Part shown: positions 34,701 to 46,055 of the stretch, in pieces | How the letters are laid out: each line of letters begins with the position of its first letter | Numbering within the stretch: the stretch's first letter is position 1 | DNA from: Closterium sp. NIES-65 | Taxonomy: Eukaryota > Streptophyta > Zygnematophyceae > Desmidiales > Closteriaceae | NCBI GenBank assembly: GCA_948144175.1 | Contig: CANXME010002336.1 | Coordinates: forward strand, 214,824-278,823 | Length of the DNA stretch: 64,000 nucleotides | Reading direction: 5' to 3' | Translations under genes and position numbers: made by a program | Notes under the pieces: generated by a model | What the model saw: only the letters and a program-made list of their open reading frames with translations | Told to the model about the DNA's origin: nothing | Databases searched by the model: none

Positions 34701-36900
34701 TGGACCGGCTGGACCAACTGGCCTGTTGGTCCAATGGACCGGCTGGACCAACGGGCTTGTTGGTCCAATGGATCGGCGGGACCAACTCCCCAGTGGTCCA
34801 ATAGACTGGCAGGACAAACTGGCCTTTTGGTCCAATGGTCCGGTTGGACCAGCTGGCCTTTTGGTCCAATGGACCGGTTGGACCAACTCGCTGTTGTTCT
34901 AATGGACCAGTTGGACCAACGGGCCTGTTGGTACAATGGTCCGGCTGGACCAACTGGCCTGTTGGTCCAATGGGCCGGCAGGACCAGCTGGCCTGTTGGT
35001 CCAATGGACCGGCTAGACCAACTAGCCTGTTGGTCCAATGGACCGGCTAGACAAACGGGCCTGTTGGTCCAATGGATCGGCTGGACCAACTGGCTTGATG
35101 GTCCAATGGACCGGTGGACCAACTGGCGTGTTGGTCAAATGGACCGGATAGACCAACGTGCACGTTGGTCTAATGGACTGGCTGGACCAACTGGCCTTTT
35201 GGTCCAACGGACCGGCACGACCAATTAGCCTGTTGGTCGAATGGACCGGCTGGACCAACAAGCCTGTTGGTCCAATGGAGCGGCTGGATCAACTGGCGTG
35301 TTGGTCCAATGGACCGGCTGTACCAACTGGCTTGTTGGTCCAATGGACTGGCAGGACCAACTGGCCTTTTGGTCCAATGGACCGGCAGGACCAACTGGCC
35401 TCTTGGTCCAATGGACCGGTTGGACCAACTCGCCTGTTGTTCCTATGGACCGGTTGGACCAACAGTCCTCTTAGGCCAATGGACTAGCTAGACCAACTAG
35501 CCTCTTGGTCCAATGGACTGGCAGGACCAACTGGCCTGTTGGTCCAATGGACCGGCCGGACCAACTGGCCTGTTGGTCCAATGGACCGGTTGGACCAACT
35601 AGCCTCTTGGTCCAATGGATCAGTTGGACCAACTCGCCTTTTGTTCCAATGGATCGGCTGGACCAACTGGCCTGCTGGTCTTATGGATCGGCTGGACCAA
35701 CTAGTCGGTTGGTCCAATGGACCAGTTTGACCACCAGGCCACTTGGTCCAATGGACTGGCTGGACCAAGTGGCCTGTTGGTCCAATGGACCGGTTGGACC
35801 AACAGTCCTCTTGGTCCAATGGACCAGCTCGACCAACTGGCCTGTTGGTCCAATGGACTGGCTGGACCGACTGGCTTGTTGGTCCAATAGACCGGCTGGA
35901 CCAATTGGCCTGTTGGTCCAGTTGACCGGTAGGACCAACATGCCTGTTGGTCCAATGGTCCGGCTGGACCAACTGTCCGGTTGGTCCAATTGACCGGCTG
36001 GACCAACCGGCCAGTTGGTCCATTGGACTAGTTGGACAATCATGCCTCTTGGTCTAATGGACCGGTTGGACCAACTCGCCTGTTGGTCCAATGGACCGGC
36101 AGGACTAACTGGCCTGTTGGTCCAATGGATCGGCTGGACCAACGGGCCTGTTGGTCCAATGGATTGGCTGGACCAACTGGCCTGTTGGTCCAATGGACCG
36201 GCAGGACCAACTGTCTGGTTGGTCCAATTGACCCGCTGGACCAACCGGCTTGTTGGTCCATTGGACCGGTTGGACAATCAGGCCTCTTGGTCTAATGGAC
36301 CGGTTGGACCAACTCGCCTCTTGGTCCAATGGACCGGCAGGACTAACTGGCCTGTTGGTCGAATGGACTGGCTAGACCAACGGGCCTGTTGGTCCAATGG
36401 ATCGGCTAGACCAACAGGCTAGTTGGTCCATTGGATCGGTTGGACCAACACCGGCATGTTGGTGGATTGAACCGGTTGGACCAACACTGGCATGTTGGTG
36501 CAATGGATCGGTTGGACCAACACTAGCATGTTGGTTGATTGGACCGGTTGGACCAACTGGCCTGTTCGTACAATGGACCGGTTGGACCAACTGGCATGTT
36601 GGTCCAAAGGACTGGTTGGACCAACACTAGCATGCTGGTCCGTTGGACAGGTTGGACCAACTTGTCTATTGGTCCAATGGACCGGCTGGACCAACTCGCT
36701 TGTTGGTCCAATGGACTGGCTGGACCAATTGGCCTTTTGGTCCAATGGACCGGCTGAACCAACAGGCTTGTTGGTCTAATGAACTTGTTGGACAAACTGG
36801 CCTGTTGGTCCAATTGACCGGCTGGACCAACAGGACTGTTGGTTCAAAAGACCGTTAGAACCAACAGGCCTGTTGGTCCAATGGAGCGGTGGGACGAACA

Positions 36901-39297
36901 GGTCTTGGAGACGTGGGTGACTGCCATGCAACCAAACACCCTCAGCATGTCCACTGGCGGCTTCCTCCCAAGCCACCTCTCCAACGGCACCCACGAGTCA
37001 TTCCCAACCTTTGTGAGTACCCTATTCCTAGCGACGGTAGCGTGCCGAACAGCATGGGGCCACATCAAGTTGCCCAGCCCAGATTCTATGAGCAGCGCCC
37101 TAGCTGTTTCCTGAATTGTCCGGTTCGCCCGTTCTGCTACACCGTTGGACTGTGGGGTGTAAGCCGTGGTCAGCTCCCTCTGGATGCCCTGCTTCTTGAG
37201 CCAGGCCGTCATCTCAGCTCCAAGGAACTCACCACCCCGATCTGTCCTAATCCGCTTCACCACACACTCCGCTTGCTTCTCCACGAACGGCAGCCAATCT
37301 CTCGAATCGTGGAGGCGGCGTGATCTTTCTGCTTCAGCGAATACGCCCACATTAGCCTGCTCCAGTCATCCACTATGGTTAGGAAGTACCGCTCCCCCTT
37401 GTGCCCTTGCACTGGCAGCGGCCCTACCAAGTCCATGTGGACCAGCTCCAACGGCTTTTTGCTCCTGCCAGCCACACTATGGAAGGGGAAACAGGTGAAC
37501 TTTGAAAGGAGGCAAATTTCACAGTTATCATCGGGTGGTTGTCCGTTCAGCTTCAAGCCCTTAACAGCTCCATCCTTCAGCAAAGGCATTGCCACATGCC
37601 CCAAGCGTCGGTGTGCAGTTGCCCAATCCCTCTCCCCAGATCTGGCCGATACTTTCACACCAACCCCTCCAACGGCATTGCACTCCCCCTGGGATGCAGA
37701 CCCCTCTCCAGCTTGCCCCCCACCATGCCACGCTAACGCCGGCAGCTGCCACATGAATCTGTACACGTCCGTACTCTCGTGCAGATCCCAAACCACCCGA
37801 TTGCCGAGCTGCCCCTTGTAAGTGCGTGCCCAATCCGTGCTAGTGCTCACCCCAGATTTGCCAAGCTTACAGAGGGAGATGAGGTTGGCCTTGAGTTCAG
37901 GAACAAGAAGAACGTCGTGCAGCACCACCGGCTTGCCATCCGCTCCCTTAAACGCAGCTCATCCTGCACCAGCCACCTTCAGCGCGTGTCTAGAGGCGGA
38001 GCACACCTCGTTGATTGGTGCAGCGCGTACGTGGTCCAGCAGGTCTTTGCGCGGCGTCATCGTCCAAACAGCGCCCGTGTCCAACACCCAATAGTCCAGG
38101 GGGTGCAGCTCTGCTCCAACCTTGGCAGAGGTGTCTCCTAGCCCCCCCTGCTCTCCAATATGGAAGAACTGGCCCGCGGTGCGCTCCTTCTTCTTTTCCG
38201 CACCCCCGTTGCTCTTCGGGTTGTTGTCAGACGATTCGGCGACCATGTTCGCGCCGTTTTTCTGGTTCCTCCGCGCGCCGCCATCCTGGTGACAATTCTG
38301 GGGGGTCCATCCATCGAGTTTCTTATAGCAAATAAACCAGGGGTGCCCCTCCTTCTAACAATACCAGCAACTCCCTTTCATTTTGCCACCAGCACCCGAC
38401 TTGCCCCCACGTCCAGATTTCGCACCGCGACTCCAACCGGTACCTCCTTGTTGGTCGTTGGAGTTGTTGTCCTTCTTTGCACCGCGTCCAGCACCACCGA
38501 AGCCACGTCCTCTGCCACATCGGCTTCCTTGCATCCCATAGCCGTTGCTGCCGTCATCTCCACCCCTCAGTTGGCGGCGACGGAAGTCCTCCTCCAGAAT
38601 CTTTGTCCGCACCCACTCAAGTGTCCATGAGCTCTGGTTCTGCGGCAGGCTCAATCCGCTCGTGAGTTGAAGCCACGATTCCGGCAGCAACGAGAGCATC
38701 TTCAAGCACTTGGTCTGCTCCGGGTAGGTGATTCCCGCGGTCGCCAACTTCGCGTAGAGGTCGCGCAATTTGTCCAGGACAGGTTGCACCGGCTCTCCCT
38801 GGTTCAGGCGCAACACGGACAGCTCCCTCTCCAGCATCAACGTTGCAACATCGGAGGTCGGGGCGTGTAGCTCCTTCAACACGGTCCATGCCTTCGGACC
38901 GCACTCAACCTCCGGCAGCAGGTGCATGACGTGGTGACGCTACATCAAATAGTAGCCAGCCGAGGAGCGCTCGTCCCAATCTTCCTGCAGCGCGGGGTCA
39001 CTCGGTCTAGGCTCCTTCCCAATCATTAGTTTCAGCAATCCAATCTGACGGAAATAGAGTTGCATTTTCCAGGCCCAATCATCATAGCCCTCGCCATTGA
39101 ACTTCTCGACGGTGAAATTCTTCAGCACCTCCTTGACCAGCGAGCCCTGGTTTGTTCGCGCTCCCCTTGGCGCTGAAACACCAGAATCATGGCTGCCGCT
39201 ACGATCTTGGGCTGAAGATTCACCACCTCCCGTCGAGGTGTTGCCCGCCATAGCTACCTATATCGAGGATCACTATAACGCAGCTCTGATACCAGCT
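36901..39297 (-). mobile_element. Ty1/copia family A, 5' part, cut by satellite
   Basis: Minus-strand copy with primer-binding site TGGTATCAGAG (39284-39294), gag starting at 39251 (MAGNTSTGGG), a CCHC knuckle region (about 38330), a retropepsin-like DTG segment (about 38090), a pre-integrase zinc segment (about 37610-37480) and the integrase core (about 37450-36910). The element stops in integrase at about 36900-36908, where satellite array 2 starts; RT, RNase H and the 3' LTR are missing. It is broken, with several further breaks. The 5' LTR side is the degraded LTR from 39298. Confidence 0.88.
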
Positions 39298-39778
39298 TGT
39301 TAGTGTAAGGGCCTAATGAACTCAAGCTATTAAGACTTTATCAAACTTAAAACCTCTCCTCGGGGTCACCTCCAAGGGTCCTTGGGTGCCTGGTACAAGA
39401 CCAGCCCCTATCCTCGGGTCCGAGTTTGTAGAGAGAGGGATCAAGAGGGACTTACGAAGAGGTGGTAGGTTGGTAAACAACCTTTGGTTTTGTTTTTCCA
39501 ACCTGGGAAAACAACAACCTGTTTTGTCTTTGCCCAACCAGCCAAATGCTGGTTCTGCTGGTTTCTCCTGGCCTTGTTGCATGCAGATACAGACAAACAA
39601 CATCCAACCTTCACCTAAATGGTACCCCTATAGTGCCTGCCCTGCTACACTATAGTCAACCGAACAAAACATGCCAATTCAAGTTGGATAGGACTCTATC
39701 TGCGCAATCAAGTAAGCCGAACCATCTTGGGTTCCTTTGCGAACTCGTCCTTTCTGCTTGCACTGTTCATAGCGCGTA
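39298..39778 (-). repeat. copia family A LTR, internally shortened
   Basis: This LTR begins (plus-strand view) TGTTAGTGTAAGGGCC, next to the primer site at 39284. By comparison with the 1.09-kb LTR at 50121 it lacks a large middle part and stops near 39778, where it meets LTR pieces in the opposite orientation. Confidence 0.8.
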
Positions 39779-40374
39779 AAACTCTACAAAGTCGGACCTG
39801 AGGATAGGGGCTGGTCTTGTACGAGGCATCCAAGGACCTCTTGGAGATGACCCCGAGGAGAGGTTTGAAGTTTGATAAATTCATAATAGCTTGAGTTTAT
39901 TAGGCCCTTATACCAACAGGTTTTTGTCCGCTTGAACTATTTATTCCTTCTTTGTTTGAACCTAGATACAGTCAATTTGATTGAAGCGAATTCATCCCTT
40001 CCTGGAACTTCATTTCTACGCGGTACAATAGCAGAATGCTACCTGAGTCAACGCGAGTACGCTAGCACTACGACGCTAGGCTAACGCTGTCCGAGCCATA
40101 ACTTCGTAATGACTGAACTTTTCAGGAGGCAACTTGGCTCATTTTAATGCTCATGGAGCAAGCTTCGACTGTCTGCACGGCTCGCTACGCGACGTTGAAG
40201 GTGCTCTTGCTATTTTGGCTAAGTCATTCTTGGCTACAAATTCAGACCCGAGGATAGGGGTTGGTCTTGTTCCAAACATTCAAGGACCCTTGGAGGTGAC
40301 CTGAGGAGGTTTTGAGTTTGATTAAGTCTTAGTAGCTGGGGTTTATTTGGCCCTCACGCATACTTGTACAAACA
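39779..40374 (+). repeat. copia family A LTR debris
   Basis: Two consecutive plus-strand LTR pieces of family A: about 39785-39921, ending …CCCTTATACCAACA, and about 39930-40362, which restarts in the LTR middle and ends …TTTGGCCCTCACGCA. They are more diverged than the neighbouring full LTRs, so they look older. No coding sequence. Confidence 0.75.
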
Positions 40375-41432
40375 TGTTGGGTGCAAATTCACATTGCACG
40401 ACATCCTGCCGTCTGTTAGTACGAGTATGCGTGTGCGAATGCATTTGGGTATGAATGGAATGTTCGTGTGTTTGTTTGCTTTCGCAATTTTCGCTTGAAG
40501 CATTTGCGGGTACTCACGCATTGTGCGATTCGGCATAACATTGTACGCGCTATGAACAGTATAAGCAGAAAGGATGAGCTTGCAAACGAACCCAAGATGG
40601 TAGCTTTGCAGTTCAACTTACTTGATTGCGCAGATTCAGTTCTATCCAACTCGAAATTGTACTATTTTGTTTGGTTGACTATAGTGTAGCAGGGCAGGCA
40701 CTATAGGGGTACAATTTAGGTGAAGGTTGGATGTTGTTTGTCTGTATCTGCATGCTACAGGGCCAGGGCAAACCAGCGGAACCAGCATTTGGCTGGTTGG
40801 ACACAGACAAAACAGGTTCTGTTTTTAGGACCTGAACCTGGTTGTTGTTTTCCCAGGTTGGAAAAACAGAACCAGAGGTTGTTTACCAACCTACCACCTG
40901 CTGTTTTGTCTAGCCAGGTTGGTTCTGTTGCTTGGAATTATTTGGGATCATCCCTAGTTGTTCCCAGGTTTATTCCCAAGGTCCTTGCTAGCTAGAACTA
41001 TATATTCCTTCTCTGTTTGTACATGAATATAGTCAACTTGATTCAAGGGAATTCCTCCCTTCCTGGAATTTCGTTTCTACGCGGTGCGACAGCGGAATGC
41101 TACCCGAGTCTACGCTAGTACGCTAGCACTCCAACGCTAGGCAAACGCTGTCCGAGCCATAACTTCGTAATGGCACAACTTTTCGCGAGGCAACTTGGCT
41201 TATTTTAAAGCTCTTGGAGTGAACTTCGATATAGGAAATTCTCAGCTTATTCCGGTCAACGGTCTGCACGATACGCTGCGCGAAGTCCCTCTTGATCCCT
41301 CTCTCTACAAACTCAGACCCGAGGATAAGGGCTGGTCTTGTACCAGGCACCCAAGGACCCTTGGAGGTGACCCCGAGGTTTAAGTTAGATAAAGTCTTAA
41401 TAGCTTGAGTTTATTAGGCCCTTACACCAAAA
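40375..41432 (+). repeat. 5' LTR of copia family A copy 1
   Basis: 1058 bp, starting TGTTGGGTGCAAATTCAC and ending …CCTTACACCAAAAA. It is matched by 46056-47144 and by the minus-strand LTR at 50121-51213. It also contains the family's repeated AACCTGG/CCAGGTT words near 40830-40930, which can pair with each other. Confidence 0.9.
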
Positions 41433-41435
41433 AGC

Positions 41436-41446
41436 TGGTATCAGAG
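41436..41446 (+). other. primer-binding site, copia family A copy 1
   Basis: TGGTATCAGAG, three bases after the LTR, complementary to the 3' end of initiator tRNA-Met, as is usual for plant copia elements. Confidence 0.85.
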
Positions 41447-41478
41447 CTGCGTTATAGTGATCCTCGATATAGGTAGCT

Positions 41479-42580
41479 ATGGCGGGCAACACCTCGACGG
41501 GAGCTGGTGAATCTTCAACCCAAGATCATAGCGGCAGCCATGATTCTGGTGTTTCAGCGCTAAGGGGAGCGCAAACAAACCAGGGCTTGCTGGTAAAGGA
41601 GGTGCTGAAGAATTTCACTCGAGAAGTTCAATGGTGAGGGCTATGATGATTGGGCCTGGAAAATGCAACTCTATTTCCGTCAGATTGGATTGCTGAAACT
41701 AATGATTGGGGAGGAGCCTAGACCGAGTTACCCCGCGCTGCAGGAAGATTGGGACGAGCGCTCCTAGGCTGGCTACTATTTGATGTCGCAGAGTTTAGAG
41801 CTGAACCAGCGTCACCACGTCATGCACCTGCTGCCGGAGGTTGATTGCGGTCCGAAGGCGTGGACCGTGTTGAAGGAGCTACACGCCCTGACCTCCGTTG
41901 TTGCAACGTTGATGCTGGAGAGGGAGCTGTCCGCGTTGCGCCTGAGCGAGGGAGAGCCGGTGCAACCTGTCCTGGACAAGATGCGCGACCTCTACGCGAA
42001 GTTGGCGACCGCGGGAATCACCTACCCGGAGCAGACCAAGTGTTTGAAGATGCTCTCGCTGCTGCCGGAATCGTGGCTTCAATTCACGAGCAGATTGAGC
42101 GTGCCGCAGAACTAGAGCTCATGGACACTCGAGTGGGTGCGGACAAAGATTCTGGAGGAGGACTTCCGTCGCCGTCAACTGAGGGGTGGAGACAACGGCA
42201 GCAGCGGCTACGGAATGCAAGGGAGCCAACATGGCAGGGGACGTGGCTTCGGTGGTGCTGGACTCGGTGCAAAGAAGGACGACGACTCCAACGACCAACA
42301 AGGAGGTACCGGTTGGGGTCGCGGTGTGAAATCTGGACGCGGTGCTGGTGGCAAAATGAAAGGGAGTTGCTGGTATTGTGAGAAGAAGGGGCACCCCTGG
42401 TTTTTGTGCTATAAGAAACCTGATGGATGGACCCCCCAGAATCGTCACCAGGATGGCGGCGCGCGGAGGAACCAGAAAAATGGCGCGAATATGGTCGCCG
42501 ATTCGTCCGACAACAACCCAAAGAGCAACGGCGGTGCGGAAAAGAAGGAGCGCACCGCTGGCTAGTTCTTCCATATTGGA
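41479..42580 (+). pseudogene. copia family A gag region
   Basis: Starts MAGNTSTGAGESSTQD at 41479. A copia capsid-like domain follows (YDDWAWKMQLYFRQIGLLKLMIG, shown in two parts: YDDWAWKMQLYF and RQIGLLKLMIG; then HHVMHLLPEV, LMLERELSALRL and YPEQTKCLKMLSLLPESW). A Gly/Arg-rich stretch leads to a CCHC knuckle, CWYCEKKGHPWFLC, near 42370. Gag forms the particle that packages element RNA. Confidence 0.85.
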
Positions 42581-42639
42581 GAGCAGGGGGAGCTAGGAGA
42601 CGCCTCCGCCAAGGTTGGAGCAGAGCTGCACCCCCTGGA

Positions 42640-43910
42640 CTACTGGGTGTTGGACACAAGCGCTGCTTGGACGATGACGCCGCGCAAGGACCTGCTGGAC
42701 CACGTACGCGCTGCACCGATCAACGAGGTGTGCTCCGCCTCGGGACACGCACTGAAGGTGGCTGGTGCGGGACGAGCTGCGTTTAAGGGAGCGGATGGCA
42801 AGCCGGTGGTGCTGCACGACCTTCTCCTCGTTCCTGAACTCAAGGCCAACCTCATCTCCCTTAGTAAGCTTGGCAAGGCCGGGATGAGTACTAACACGGA
42901 TGGGGCTCGCACTTACAAGGGGCAGCTGGGCAATCGGGTGCTTTGGGATCTGCACGAGAACAAGGACGTGTACAGATCCATGTGGCAGCTGCCGGCATTG
43001 GCGTGGAATAATGGGGGGCAGGCTAGAGAGGGGTCTGCATCCCAGGGGGAGTGCAACGCCGTTGGAGGGGTTGGTGTGAAAGTGTCGGCCAGATCTGGGG
43101 AGACGGATTGGGCAACTGCACACCGACGCTTGGGGCATGTGGCAATGCCCTTGTTGAAGCAGTTGGAGAAAGATGGAGCCGTTAAGGGTCTGAAGCTGAA
43201 CGGACAGCCACCTGATGAGAATTGTGAAATCTGTTTGCTCTCAAAGTTTACCCGTTTCCCCTTCCATAGTGTGGCAAGCAGGAGCAAGAAGCCATTGGAA
43301 CTGGTCCACATGGACTTGGTGGGGCCGCTGCCGGTTCAAGGGCACAAGGGGGAGCGGTACTTTCTGACCATAGTGGACGATTGGAGCAGGCTTATGTGGG
43401 CATATCCGCTGAAGCAGAAGGACCATGCGGCCTCTACGATACGGGAAAATTGGCTGCCATTCGTGGAGAAGCAAGCGGAGTGTGTGGTGAAGCGGATTAG
43501 GACACATCAGGGTGGTGAGTTCCTTGGAGCTGAGATGACGGCCTGGCTCAAGTAGCAGGGCATCCAGAGGGAGCTGACCATGGCTTACACCCCACTGTCT
43601 AACGGTGTAGCAGAACGGGCGAACCGGACAATTCTGGAGACGGCTAGGGCGCTGCTCATAGAATCTGGGCTGGGCAACTTGATGTGGCCCCATGCTGTTC
43701 AGCACGCTATCGTCGCTAGGAACAGGGTACTCACAAAAGTTGGGGATGACTCGTGGGTGCCGTTGGAGAGGTGGCTTGGGAGGAAGCCGCCGGTGGACAT
43801 GCTGAGGGTGTTCGGTTGCATGGCAGTCGCCCACGTCCCCAAGACCTACCGCAGTAAGTTGGGGGCGAGTGCAATCTGGTGTGCGCATTTGGGGCTGGCT
43901 GCTAAGAGCA
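42640..43910 (+). pseudogene. copia family A protease and integrase region
   Basis: A retropepsin-like start (YWVLDTSAAWTMTPRKDLL, about 42640) is followed by the pre-integrase zinc segment (HRRLGHVAMPLLKQLEKDG, ENCEICLLSKFTRFPF) and the integrase core (LVHMDLVGPLPV, YFLTIVDDWSRLMWAYPLK, GEFLGAEMTAWL, the SNGVAERANRTILETARALL helix and LRVFGCMAVAHVPKTYRSKL). The order is copia. Confidence 0.88.
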
Positions 43911-44439
43911 AGGGATAGCTGCTGTGGGAACCTTCCAAGGGTGTGTTGTTTGACAGCAGGGATGTGAAATTTGTTGAGGGCATGATGTATGGGAGCTGGG
44001 AGAAACAGCCGGAGGCCAGGGTGTCCCAGCAGATGGAGCGGATCACCATGCAGCTGGACCTGACTCGTAGTGTGTGGGAGGAGGGCGAGGAGGCAGCTGC
44101 AGAGGGTGGTGATGGAAAGAAGGTACAGGAGGCATCTGCTGGTGGAGAAAATGATGGTTTGGAGACTAGCGGTAGCACTAGTGGAGCTGCTGGATCCGAG
44201 GGAGGAGAGCAGCAGCAAGGGAAAACTAAGAAGCCGAAGGGTGTCGTTATGAAGGGATGGGAGACACCCGTCTCCAGGCCAGGACGTACCCGTATGGCTA
44301 CTAAGAAGCTGACTGCAGGAGCTGATGTAGCGGAGCAGCAGCTTGGGACCGAGGAGGCATTGCTGATTCTACCGCATGGCTATGATCTGGATGAGGAGGA
44401 TGAGCCTGTCACTATTTTCTTGCCCCTGCACCAGAGGAA

Positions 44440-46023
44440 CCAACTAGCATGGAGGAGGCATTAGCTGGACCAGATAGGGAGAAGTGGCTGGTTTCCAGGG
44501 ATGCTGAGTACCAGAGCCTGCTAGAGAATGGGACATGGGAGCTGGTGGTGCTGCCTGAGGGGAAGAAAGCCGTACAGTGCAAGTGGCTGCTAAGGATCAA
44601 GACCGATGACAAGAGACAGGTCACCATCTACAAGAGTAGGCTGGTGGCTAAGGGGTTTATGCAGAAGGAGAAGCGGGACTTCAATGAGATATTTGCTCCC
44701 ACTGCCAAACCCCCTACCCTCCGTGTCTTGTTGGCAGATGTAACCGTTAGTGGAAAATTCATCATTCAGATGGATATATCAACGGCATTCCTCAATGGGA
44801 TCTTAGAGGAGGATGTGTACATGACGCGACCACCTGGGAATGAGGATGGTACGGGCAGGGTGTGCAAGCTGAAAAAGTCCATCTACGGCTTGAAGCAGGC
44901 GCCACGCTGCTGGTACCAAAAGTTGGCAGCTGTTTTAGAGGAGATGGGATTCAGGACCAGCAGCTGTGATGAGAGCCTCTTTCTCAAGGGGGAGGGGGAG
45001 AAGCTGGTGCTGTTTCTGGTCTATGTGGACGACATTCTTCTCTTTAGCAGCAGCATGAAGGAGATCTAGGAGTTGCAGCAGCAGCTGATGGAGAACTTCA
45101 AGTGCAAGAACCTTGGGGAGGTAAAGTACTACCTCGGGATGCACGTGGAGAGGGATCTGGAACACAGGTGGTTGAAGCTGCACCAGGAGAAGTTCATTTA
45201 GAAGCTGGGGGAGAAGTACGGGATTGAGAATGAGCGCAAGGTTGCAACTCCACTGCCAGCAGAATTCAAGCTTGTGAAAGCTGCAGAGGATGAAGGGGTT
45301 GAAGCCGAGGAGCAGCAGCAATTTCAGTCCTTGGTGGGCAGCCTCTTGTATGCAGCAGTTCACACGAGGCCCGACATCTCTTTCTCGGTTGGGCAGCTGG
45401 CCAGGGTGGTACAGAATCCATCAGAGGAGCAGGTGGATGCAGCTGAGCGTGTGGTGAAGTATCTGAACTCTCACCCAAGCATTGGAGTTCAATACTCCGC
45501 ATTTGCACAGGTGAAGCAAAAAGGGGTTGAGGTGCTGAAAGAGAAGGGGGAGAGGCTTGGAGAAGGCAAGCTCTTTCTCACTTGCTTTACCGATGCTACG
45601 TGGGCCTCTGAGAAAGAGGATTCCTCATCTGTGGGAGGATAGATCTGCCTAGTTGGGGGAGGACCGGTTAGTTGAAGGTCAAAGAAGCAGACGGAGACAG
45701 CACTCTCTTCTGTGGAATCAGAGTACATGGCGATGTTCCATGGGGTAAAGGAGGTAATTTGGTTGAGGAGGTTGTTGGAGGAGATTGGCCAGGAGCAAAA
45801 GGTTGCTACGCCGCTGTTTTGTGATAGCAAGGGAGCTCTTGGAATGGCCAGGAATGATGTGCTTCATAGGCTCAATAAGCACATGCGTATCAAGTGGCAG
45901 TGGCTGCGTAAGGAGTTGAAGAGAGGGACGGTGATTCTGATCTACATCAAGACTCACCAGCAGCCAGCAGACTTCCTCACCAAGAGGCTTGCAGATGAGC
46001 CTCATTGGCGTTGTATGGAATGA
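44440..46023 (+). pseudogene. copia family A reverse transcriptase and RNase H region
   Basis: RT: YKSRLVAKGFMQKEKRDF, QMDISTAFLNGILEEDVYM, YGLKQAPRCWYQKL and the catalytic YVDDILLFSS. RNase H: FLTCFTDATWASEKEDSS, ESEYMAMFHGVKEVIWLRRL, FCDSKGALGMARN and the closing THQQPADFLTKRLADEPHW. The coding part ends at 46023, about 30 bp before the 3' LTR. Confidence 0.9.
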
Positions 46024-46055
46024 TGGGGATGCAGCCGGCAGGCTGAGGGGGAGTG

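Larger units (their letters stand above)
23664..36900. repeat. 34-bp palindromic satellite, array 2
   Basis: About 390 tandem copies of the same 34-bp unit as array 1, but here the palindrome centre is mostly TGGCCT, leaving one mismatched pair in the 26-bp palindrome. The 36-bp variant units typical of array 1 (ACTGGCATG, ACTAGCATG) appear only in two islands, about 34500-34660 and 36430-36650. Blocks of several units are duplicated on a larger scale. No stop triplet occurs in the consensus on either strand, so long Trp/Pro/Gly-rich open frames here are artefacts. Edges: gypsy integrase on the left and copia family A integrase on the right. Confidence 0.95.

Noticed and set aside
4224-36858. 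Dozens of long Trp/Gly/Pro-rich open frames on both strands, up to 345 residues
   Set aside because: They are translations of the 34-bp satellite, whose consensus has no stop triplet in any frame. Frames overlap on both strands and begin and end wherever a unit happens to carry a stop-creating change.
4319-36900. CRISPR array (short palindromic repeats)
   Set aside because: Units follow one another without unique spacers; the 8 bp between palindromes is itself conserved, and the surroundings are eukaryotic retroelements.
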